DNA of 64,000 bases. Origin: Nemophila menziesii. Lineage: Eukaryota > Streptophyta > Magnoliopsida > Boraginales > Hydrophyllaceae. Position numbers and translations under genes: made by a program. The notes below the pieces were generated by a model that had not been told where the DNA came from, made no database searches, and saw only the letters and a list, made by a program, of their open reading frames with translations. This document shows, piece by piece, positions 56,081-64,000 of this stretch (the first letter of the stretch is position 1; each line of letters starts with the position of its first letter). The stretch covers positions 2,108,001-2,172,000 of the forward strand of contig JARWIR010000051.1 of assembly GCA_029959085.1 (NCBI GenBank), read 5' to 3'.

Positions 56081-56185
56081 ACAACAAAAAAAATACGAAA
56101 TATAAAGAAAGACTGGTTTTTTTGTAAAAAAAATTTCTAAGTGTAAAATGGAATATAGCCAAAAAAAATGTTATAAGGAGATGTA

Positions 56186-56263
56186 AATTTTGATAAAATT
56201 GTTGGTTATAAATTTTGATAAAATTGTTGGTTATAAATTTTGTGATAAAAATGTTGGTTATAA
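56186..56263. repeat. About 27-bp tandem repeat (three copies)
   Basis: Three consecutive copies of aaattttgataaaattgttggttat, the third slightly altered, in AT-rich sequence with no gene. The rest of 56264-57260 shows nothing recognisable. Confidence 0.85.
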
Positions 56264-57262
56264 ATTTTTTTGAAAAAAGATTTTATTTTTTAGTTTAAAG
56301 ATGATTTTGTGAGAGAGTATTCAAGAGATAAGAAATAAAAAAATTTAATTTAGTTTTAGATGTAAAACTTTGAGGATAGAGATAAAAAAAAGTTATTTTG
56401 GAAGAGAGTTTAGAAAAAACAATTGGGGATAAACTCTACTTTGGAGTAATTTAAAGATATAAATATTTAGTCTGAATTGAATTAATATTTAAGTTGAAAG
56501 AATTAATATATGTCTTTTAAAATTTTATCTTAAAAATTAAAAATTCTACCCTACATCTCGGTTCAGGCAACCCTCCAAATTGCCGTCCAAGATCCGCTGT
56601 GCTGCTCATGACATATGGCATTGTAAATTTTCAAGGTTGGCGGCTTTATGAGATAGGTTTCTTACGCATGCGAGATACGTATATGATTTTGTACAGATAC
56701 ATTTTTTTTTTTTTTGTTAAAATGAAAACTTAAATATAAATAAGAAAATTGCACATATGGTTTAATAAATTAAAAGTACAAATAAAAAATCAATCCAATA
56801 ACTAAGGTTTATATTGCTTCTCGTACATACCAAAGTATCCGTTAGGAAATTGAATGATCGATTAATGTGCATAACCTTTCATGTGGGGAACTTGACAAGC
56901 CAGTTCTTCATTTCGACAATAAAAGGTGAAATTTTCCAGCAAAAATCTAATTTATTTGAAATACCTTGAATTAAGTTCAAGATTATCAGAGTAAAACGAC
57001 ATACATGTAATTGCATTTAGAAATGAAATCACTTCATTAATTAATCTTCTCTTTTACTTTATTTGTGATTTATCAATATTATACTATATTTCTCTGTTCC
57101 AATTTTAATTATAAATTTTTCTATAAGAGACAACGCTCAATTAATTATACGAAAAATAAAATTATTCCCAATTAACTATATTCTAAATTAATTCTAGATT
57201 AAGAACAAAAAATTAGAAAAATACAAAAATACCTATAAATCTATTAATTATTACTTTAACTT

Positions 57263-57263
<1 letters not shown>

Positions 57264-57338
<75 letters not shown>
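57264..57338. repeat. (TA)n microsatellite
   Basis: About 37 TA dinucleotides. It generates a poly(Ile-Tyr) open frame that is not a gene. Confidence 0.97.
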
Positions 57339-57343
<5 letters not shown>

Positions 57344-57368
57344 TATTATCTTCAAAGTCTTTTTTTTT

Positions 57369-57700
57369 CAGCACCACCTCCACCTCCACCATCACCCCCA
57401 TCACGACCACCACTTCCATTACCATTCACCACAACCACACCCCTACCACCACCCCTACCATCACCACCCCACCACCAACACCACCATTAATACCACCACC
57501 ACTCCACCGACCACCACAACCCTCACCACCACCATCACTACCATCCCACCACCACCCCCCCCCCACCACCACCCACTCCCACCTCCACCACCACCACCAC
57601 CATTGACCCAAACCACCACCATCCATCCCACAATCACCCTAACACCCCCACCACCACCATCACCACCCCTACCCCACTCCTACCACCACTATTATTCTCC
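57369..57700. repeat. (CCA)n-rich tract
   Basis: About 330 bp of imperfect CCA/CCACC repeats on the plus strand, with CCCC interruptions. The glycine- and tryptophan-rich open frame on the other strand (57426-57626) is an artefact. A reverse-orientation (GGT)n tract lies about 1.3 kb to the right. Confidence 0.93.
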
Positions 57701-57924
57701 GTCGACCACCACTTTCGTCCATAACCACCACCGACTAGTTACGTCACCACCAACTAATTCAATCACAAGCGCGCGTCCGTGAAATTTAAAAAAAATCATA
57801 AATAATTCTAGAAAAACATAAAAATGAAAAAATTGCATTTTTAGACGAAACAAATTACGTCAATGAATTTTTTAATTTTTTTGAATTTATATAATTTTTT
57901 AATTTTTTAATTTCGATTATGCGG

Positions 57925-58945
57925 TTTATATATTGCTATAACACACAAAAAAAGATTTTCCAAATTCCACAAAACGTGCGAGTGAATTTTTTTTATAAAA
58001 AATTATATTAAATTTAAAAATATTAGAAAAGTTAAAAAGTTCTATTTTTTTACGATGCGAGTTCATATCTATATCAGCAAAGTTTTTTTATTTAGTTTTT
58101 TTTATTTTATTTTGATATTCAGTTTTATGTGTTCCTACAATACACAAAAATATATTTATGTATTCCTGTAACACACAAAATCATAGAATCAATCTAAAAC
58201 ATTTCCTATTTTAACAAAATCATTATTTCTCTTTATTAATTACATATACCCTATTTTTACTCGTTTTTTACTATCTTGATGTATTATCTTTGTGTCCAAC
58301 CTCTTTTGTTATTTGTGTGTTAATCTAATACACAAAACAGTCATTTGTGTATTACAGCAACACACAAAATCATGTAATTTCTTTTAGTCATGCCCTTTTC
58401 AGTTTGTGATTTTGTGTATCACGTGAACATACAAACCGATGGTTTTGTGTAATAATGTAATAGATAGAAAAAAAACCAGTGTCTAATACCTTAGCGTCGG
58501 AGACCCTAAACACTAAAAACCATTAAATTTCAAAACTAAAAATGATAAAACCTCAACCCTAAAAACCATAAAACCTAAAAATCAATAAAACTCTATACCT
58601 AAAAACTCTAAAGCTTAGCCCCAAAACAGTAGCCCTAAACCTAAAAACACTAACCCTAACCCTAAATCTGAAATCTAAAACCCTAAATCTGAAACCCTAA
58701 ACCCCTAAATCCTAAACCCTAAACCTTAAATCAAAATAACAATAACCCTAAAACTGAAAACCCTAGAGCCTAAATCCTAAAAGCAGAAAAAAGACTAATA
58801 CGATGGGGTCTGTTATTATATATTCTGGGAATACAAAAAACTGAGTTTTATGTGTTCCTCAAACAAAATAAATTGCAAAGAATGAGAAAAATTACTAGTA
58901 TGATGGGGTCTATCATTTTGTGTGTTTCAGTGCTACACAAAACTA
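57925..58945. repeat. Dispersed ttgtgt...acacaa inverted-repeat cluster
   Basis: Roughly nine occurrences of tgtgttnnnnnnnacacaaaa-type short palindromes (near 57933, 58127, 58150, 58315, 58350, 58412, 58440, 58850 and 58915) in a 1-kb AT-rich stretch. There is no gene. The origin is unknown. Confidence 0.55.
58500..58770. repeat. Telomere-like (CCCTAAA) degenerate repeats
   Basis: Interspersed ccctaaa, cctaaa and aaaccctaa motifs, best at about 58630-58745. CCCTAAA is the plant telomere unit, but the array is short and irregular. It is an interstitial degenerate tract, not a chromosome end. Confidence 0.7.
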
Positions 58946-58961
58946 ACTTTTCTGTAATATA

Positions 58962-59290
58962 AGGTGGTGGTGGTGGATGGTGGATGCATGAGGTGGTGGT
59001 GGTGGTGGTGGGGTGGTGGGGGGGTGGATGCATGAGGTGGTGGTAGTGTAGTGGTGGATGCATGAGGTGATAGTGGTATTGGATGCACGAGGTAATTGTA
59101 GATGCATGTGGTGTGGTGGTGGTGGATGCATGAGGTGGTGGTGGTTGTGGTGGTGGTGGTGGTGGGTGCATGAGGTGGTGGTGGTTATGGGCGAAGGTGG
59201 TGATGGTGGTCAGGGGACAATGTATGAGGTGGCGATGGTAGTCGGTGGTAAATGTATGAGGTGGTGGTGGTAATCGGTGGCGGTGGTCGA
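58962..59290. repeat. (GGT)n-rich tract
   Basis: About 330 bp of imperfect GGT repeats broken by atgcatgag units (ggatgcatgaggtggtggtg recurs about six times). It is opposite in strand to the (CCA)n tract. Open frames on either strand (58848-59273) are not genes. Confidence 0.93.
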
Positions 59291-59611
59291 ATTTTATAAT
59301 AAAAAGAACAAAAAATAAATAAATAATATATTTTGAATATTATATAATAAAACAATTAAATTGACATTAAGAAGATGTGTACGAAGATGTTCTATTGGAA
59401 GACGCAATATCTACACTAATAGTGATGATTAAATTGTAGGCATTAGCGTTTACAAGACATATTATAAGTACTTATTGTTTTGTTTTGCAACTGAATGTTT
59501 TTATCAGATTGCAAATAGTGTTGGATAATTGGTTTTAATGTTATTTATATGGTTATTGAGTCCTCTTTTAGAACAAGTTTAAAAACAATTGTGCATTATT
59601 TAATAAAATAG
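59291..59611. other. AT-rich spacer without a recognised feature
   Basis: No gene, repeat or element end supported. Confidence 0.5.
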
Positions 59612-59756
59612 GGGAAAACAGTTTTTAGCATTCGCGATGACATTGTCGCCGCTATTGACCAATGAACTCGTCGCGATTAATAGTAGTCACTCGTCGCTAC
59701 ATATGTCGCATTAAAAGCAACGACATTTTCGTTGAAGATGAGCATTAAAAAATGAA

Positions 59757-60162
59757 GGGAAAAATCCCTCATTGATACCCACTACTTCGCGATTTGGACA
59801 AATAAGTACCCAAGTTTTCAAAAGTGACAAACAAGTACCCAACCTTTTATTTTTTGTCTTCTGTTAGTACTCGTAGTGAAGTTTGACGTTAAATGTCATG
59901 TGTGAATAAATAACAAAAGGACTCTATTTTCAAATAAAGTACGTTGGATACCTATTTGTCCACTTTTGTAAACTTGGGTACCTCATTTTGGAAGGAAAAG
60001 TTAGCCACGTCATTGACACGTGGTGTTTAACGGAAAATTTCACGACGGGTATTAGCGGAAGGTAAAAAAATAGAACGTTGTGTACTTGTTTGTCATTTTT
60101 GAAAAGTTGTGTACTTATTTGTCAAAAGTTGAAACACTGGGTATCCTAAGGGGAATTTTCCC
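59757..60162. mobile_element. Mutator-type MITE (406 bp)
   Basis: The terminal inverted repeats are long: gggaaaaatccctcattgat (from 59757) pairs with the reverse complement of tcctaaggggaattttccc (to 60162). Pairing continues through caaataagtac...aagttttcaaaa...gacaaacaagtac on both sides. The flanks aaaaatgaa (59748-59756) and gaaaatgaa (60163-60171) are a 9-bp duplication with one mismatch, the length expected of MULEs. No coding capacity. Confidence 0.85.
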
Positions 60163-60462
60163 GAAAATGAATTAATTCACTAGGTGGTCTGATCCCCCCC
60201 CCACATATTATTAGCGACGACAAATATCACTAGCGACGATATGTATCGTCGCTGAAGCTCGAATTTAAAGTTTCGAGGTAACTGATGGAGATATAACTCC
60301 TCCTGCGTGGTAATTAAAGCGGCCATTAGCTACGACAACAACCGTTAATAGCGACGACAAAAATGTCATCGCTAGTAACAAGCCCAATAACTACCTGCCG
60401 GGACTCATTTCTGCCATAACCTTCCATACCAAAGAAAACAAGAGCACTATGAGATTTTCTTC

Positions 60463-60501
60463 CATTTCCAAGGCATTTCCAAGGCATTTCCAAGGCTTTT
60501 C
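60463..60501. repeat. 12-bp tandem repeat
   Basis: Three copies of ttccaaggcat followed by a partial copy, inside the CACTA-like element. Confidence 0.85.
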
Positions 60502-61211
60502 AACATCAAAAACATCAAATACGTAAGTAATTCATCCATTTCCGTTACTTTTTCATGTTTTTTTTGTGATTAAAAAAATTAACCCTAAGTTTTTATTTTG
60601 TGTTTATATATGTATGTTAATGGCATAGATTGTAGCAGTATCAATGATCAATTTTCTCAAAAAATGTACGTTTTTAAGCATATTTATGTCATTAATTTTT
60701 TTGACTAAATTTTTCATATTAAATTTTTTTGTATGTTTCTATTTTAATATTAAATCAAATATTTGTGATTGTTTTTAGAAGTGTTATAGTTGATTATTAA
60801 TTAGAATAATAAGTAGTTACTGCATGAATTAATTTTATAATTTTAAAATGGAATTTTAGATGAAAATTAAGGTTTAAAATTGTCATATTTGGAAATTAGT
60901 TTTGTGATTATATTAAATTAAGTAAAAGTAGCCTTAGTATACTTTAAGTAATATAGGTGACTTAAATTTCATTAAGAAATTTATTTATAAAAGTTAATTT
61001 CTTAAAAAATTTAGTGATAAAGTTGAAAAATTATAAAAATTAAAGTCTTGGAGTTTTTAAGTTAGTATATAATTTACAAATTTATAAAATATAGGTTTTT
61101 TAGAGTTTTTTTTAACAATTTTAGTGGCTAATTTGTAATTCTTAACATAAACGCACATAAGGTTTGTTAAGAAATGTAAGGCATTTGCGGAATTTTTCAC
61201 TTTTGCTCCAG

Positions 61212-61336
61212 GCCAAGTTAACAATCCTCCAACAGGTTCATCTTCCTCTTGCAATCAATAAGGCGCGTCTAGTAGTCGACAACTCGAGGACGAAAGAGCT
61301 GAAGATGATGAAGAACGTTTATGTGATCCTTAGATT
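61212..61336 (+). pseudogene. Possible last exon of a CACTA-associated gene
   Basis: After a good splice-acceptor context (ttttgctccag at about 61201-61211) one frame reads GQVNNPPTGSSSSCNQ, a stop, then GASSSRQLEDERAEDDEERL and a stop. An acidic, serine-rich C-terminus occurs in several plant CACTA proteins, but the match is only compositional. Confidence 0.2.
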
Positions 61337-61957
61337 GTTGTTGTATTTGATATTTTTATAATGTAATAGGCTTATTATTTATTCATGTTTGACTTTATTT
61401 TTATATTAATCTAACTTTTATCGAGATATGTTAATATTATTTGTTTCTATTAATTTATGCATTAATTTATCAATTTCAAAAGCTTAGAAACAAAAAAGAA
61501 ATACAAATCAAGTTTTGTTAAAAATAATTAATAAATTAAATATAATTTTGAAAAAAAAAAACTCGTTGCTAATGAAATTAAAGCTAACGCGTCATTCCAA
61601 TAAACCGCGACAACAATTTCGTGGCTACTAATATAGTTATTAGCGGTGATAAAAAGGCTTTCGAAAGAATTAAATGTTACTAGCAACCTCAAGTTGTCGC
61701 TAGAAAAAGACATTAACGTCGACAAATATGTGGTCACTAGAAATCATTACTGCCTACGACATGTTTGCGTCGCTGGTAACAAAAACTTCTGGCGAAGACA
61801 AACCAAAAGTTCATTCTTGATTTCTAACGACAAAAGAGTTGCAACCAAATTGTGTGATAACATGTCATCGCGAAAGATCAATAAAGTATTTAGCGACAAA
61901 ATTTTGGATCACTAGCAACGACAAAAGTCGTCCGCAGTGAAGAAAAACGTAGCAGTG

Positions 61958-62187
61958 TTACTCATGCGGAGTACTCTGAGATCAAATTTTCCCTCTCATC
62001 TTGCTATGTACGCATCTTGTCAAGTTTCCCAAAGATGATGGTTTTGTAATTCTCAAATTTCTATTGGATGAATTGTTGCTTAGATGCACCGTAGTTGGAG
62101 GTCCCAACTTTGTTCTTTATTGATGCCACTAAAGTTTCATCCATCCTTGTTCTTCCTTGAATACATGTTGTCATGTTAGTAACACAG
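61958..62187. other. Spacer without a recognised feature
   Basis: No gene or repeat supported between the CACTA-like end and the foldback element. Confidence 0.5.
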
Positions 62188-62722
62188 GTATAAACACATA
62201 GACAATCTCACACGTGCATTGAGTATCACAAAATTATTCAAATTTAGATTCATACAAACATCATGTTCATGTGCCGACATTTTTCTTTAAGAAACCAACA
62301 AAAATATATTCAATATTCAAATCAGACAAAAAGTATATCTCGACCATACAATTACCATATTCAGAAGACATGACAGAAATAAAATTCATACTAGAATTTG
62401 TTATCCGCCATGTCGAGAAGAAGTCGTCTCGTCAACTATGGTCCAACAAGACATAACAACACCGTGGATGAGGCAACCTCTTCTCGTCATGGTGGATTAT
62501 TACATATTTTAATATGAATGTTATTTTCATGATATCTTCTGATCATGGTAATCATATGGTTGAGAATACTTTTTGTCTAATATAAATATTGAATATATAT
62601 ATATTTCTTAGTTTTTGGAAGAAATATTAAGGTACAAGAATATGATTTTTGTATGAATATATATAAATTTGAACAATCTTGTGATATTTAATGCATGTGT
62701 GAGATTGTTTATGTGTTTATCT
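62188..62722. mobile_element. Foldback (full-length inverted repeat) element
   Basis: Almost the whole 535 bp is one imperfect inverted repeat: left arm about 62190-62442, right arm about 62461-62720, loop about 18 nt. Matching points include ataaacacata with tatgtgtttat at the ends, acaatctcacac with gtgtgagattgt, gacaaaaagtat with atactttttgtc, and ccatgtcgagaag with cttctcgtcatgg near the centre. Identity looks near 80%. A transcript would fold into a very long hairpin. I could not identify a target duplication, so superfamily is open. The open frame at 62271-62456 is a by-product. Confidence 0.8.
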
Positions 62723-63160
62723 TTTAACTTATTTATTAACGTAAACGTAATTTTAATTCTTAAAAAAAAATAATACGTTCGTGCTGAATGCTTAAAAGTT
62801 AAATAGAAAAATTTATTTTTATGCTAAAGAATATTATTTTTACCATATATTATCTAAAAAAATTATCATATTTTATTTTATAAAATAATTATTTGAAAAA
62901 AATCTGTTCACCTTACAAATTAAATATAAATTTAAAAATTTGACATTAAAAATTATTATATTATTTTTGCTAAAAAAATTCAAAAAATTTGTGTCTAAAA
63001 AATGTAAATTTTATCTCTTAAATTTTATAGAGATAATTCCCAATTAATTACAATTGCTCACTTTTCATTCTCAAAAAAAAGGAAGGAAGAAATTAGTTCC
63101 TACTTACTCACAAAAAAACAACTTAATTCCCAATTAATTACTTTTGGCATTTTCAGCTTC
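62723..63160. other. AT-rich spacer without a recognised feature
   Basis: Strongly AT-rich, with no gene. Two nearly identical short stretches, gttcctacttactcacaaaa and ttcccaattaattac, recur around 63050-63150. Confidence 0.5.
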
Positions 63161-63260
63161 CATTTCTACCCCTTATAAATACCTACATTATATCTTAATT
63201 ATATCATTAATGTTGAAACCCTAACATTTAATAATTCCCTATTTTTCATTTTCTTCTCTT
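63161..63260 (+). promoter_or_regulatory. Candidate host-gene promoter
   Basis: ccccttataaatacctac (TATA-like, 63170-63187) is followed about 30 bp later by a pyrimidine-rich leader (ctctttattactctctac and tctctcacac at 63260-63330). This arrangement is common in plant promoters and 5' UTRs. No element LTR explains it. Support is from composition only. Confidence 0.35.
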
Positions 63261-63572
63261 TATTACTCTCTACAATTCAACGCTTCAGTAAAGTCAACCT
63301 ACCTACCTTCTCTCACACCTTCATCTCTCGCGCGACACATTCAATATCATTCTCAATTTCTGCTTCAAATTAATCCCTAATTTCTCATGATTTTTGCTCT
63401 AATCATTCATATATATCATATTACTACTTCACACGGCAAGAATTTTGTTACCTCGCCGCTTTTTTTTCTTAATTTTTTATGCGCTTAATTGTTGCTTTTT
63501 TATAATCTGAGTTGTTGATGTTAATTTGTTGTTCGAATTTGATTTTTATCATGTTTTATCTCGTCAACAACT

Positions 63573-63611
63573 ATGGATTCTTCATTAATTCATGCTATTT
63601 GCTACATCCAG
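63573..63611 (+). CDS. Candidate first coding exon (partial gene)
   Basis: An ATG at 63573 opens MDSSLIHAICYIQ and reaches ccag|gtaatt, a consensus 5' splice site, at 63611/63612. The following intron would contain the antisense LINE at 63745-64000 and run out of the window. Thirteen codons cannot identify a protein. It may equally be non-coding. Confidence 0.25.
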
Positions 63612-63744
63612 GTAATTCTTCTATCCTTACTGTATTCACAGTTATATTCTGATGTTTTGCTTATTACTTTGCCTTGAATTTTCGTGTTTCAATTTTGTAT
63701 AGTTGTTATACACGACATCTTGATGATTCAAATGTTACTTTACA

Positions 63745-64000
63745 TTTTTTTTTGGTCGGAATAAAGCTTGAATATAAAATCAAAGTAACAAGTTACAAAA
63801 ACATCAACCTATCCCTAGAGGCTGAAAATTCGACAACAGTAGCTTAGCTAATTGAGGAGGTGGAAGAAAGTTCCAAATACTAAACAAAGATCCCTTAAGC
63901 TTTTGTTTAGTAACCCAATCAGCACATCTATTTTTGGATCTCTTAGCAAAAGAGATTTTAAGATTACAAGCTAATTTACAACTCATAATACAATTCACAA
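63745..64000 (-). pseudogene. LINE 3' end (RNase H C-terminus), minus strand, cut by window edge
   Basis: On the minus strand 63998-63804 reads AKRSKNRCADWVTKQKLKG and LPPPQLAKLLLS, then a stop. This is the typical RNase H C-terminus of plant L1 elements (NxxADxLA..., PPP..L..LL). A T-run at 63745-63753 is the poly(A) tail in this orientation, preceded in sense by ctttattccgacc. The rest of the LINE lies outside the window. It is likely inserted in an intron of the candidate gene. Confidence 0.75.

Larger units (their letters stand above)
59612..61957. mobile_element. CACTA-like (En/Spm) element, degenerate
   Basis: Subterminal regions carry many copies of agcgacgac and its inverse gtcgtcgct: left side 59635-59735 and 60205-60385, right side 61560-61935. 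These are typical of plant CACTA transposons. The right end read inward is cactgctacgttttt, a good CACTA-type terminus. The left terminus (taggggaaaacagtttttagc near 59612) is eroded. The interior holds a Mutator-type MITE (59757-60162) and AT-rich sequence, with only a doubtful gene tail. No transposase domain is recognised, so it is non-autonomous. The 3-bp duplication could not be confirmed. Confidence 0.5.

Noticed and set aside
57213..57626. Open frames with poly(Ile-Tyr) and Gly/Trp-rich peptides
   Set aside because: Products of (TA)n and (CCA)n microsatellites.
58620..58750. Telomere
   Set aside because: CCCTAAA units are degenerate and short, with transposons on both sides.
58848..59273. 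Pro/His-rich and Gly/Trp-rich open frames
   Set aside because: Products of the (GGT)n tract on both strands.
1..64000. tRNA, rRNA or other structured RNA genes
   Set aside because: No cloverleaf or rRNA core was noticed. The only tRNA-like sequence is complementarity at the primer binding sites.

Overview
This is plant nuclear DNA, most likely from a eudicot. It is AT-rich and gene-poor, and it consists almost entirely of nested transposable elements, as expected for heterochromatin. The evidence is Athila-type Ty3/gypsy polyproteins (FMDDF reverse transcriptase, DLGA protease, tRNA-Asp-like primer binding sites), Ty1/copia and LINE remnants, and CCCTAAA telomere-like motifs. I cannot name the species. 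No intact host gene is visible. The only candidate is a promoter and first exon near the right edge.

Layout. 1-4504: a decayed minus-strand copia element (M1) carrying a plus-strand solo LTR at 2138-3675. 4505-20368: LTR element A (minus strand, TSD ttaag), split by element B at 7382-15947 (TSD ccacg). 20374-26442: copia remnants, two LINE fragments, and the 3' end and LTR of a plus-strand SIRE-like copia. 26443-48391: element C (minus strand, TSD agtcc), split inside pol by element D at 34766-43757 (TSD atctt). 48392-56080: the rest of the SIRE-like LTR, copia copy M3 and a decayed plus-strand copia (P2). 56080-64000: microsatellites, opposed (CCA)n and (GGT)n tracts, a CACTA-like element containing a Mutator-type MITE, a long foldback element, and a putative promoter/exon 1 followed by an antisense LINE.

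How the elements relate. C is the only element with a full gag-pro-RT-RNase H-integrase gene, now broken by a frameshift, several stop codons and D. A, B and D are non-autonomous relatives. They keep LTRs, PBS, PPT and parts of Gag and protease, but replace RT, RNase H and the integrase core with a short tail that resembles the integrase GPY/F module. By-eye LTR divergence is about 1% for B and D and about 3% for C, and clearly higher for A, which agrees with the nesting order.

The most unusual feature is a GC-rich array found at the same place in all four elements, just downstream of the coding region. It holds about 2.5-4 direct repeats. In each pair the linkers are homologous, but the palindromic core is uniform within an element and different between elements (GGTATACC in A; CCGGCTAGCCGG in C; GGGTACCC with an ATTTGCAAAT centre in D).
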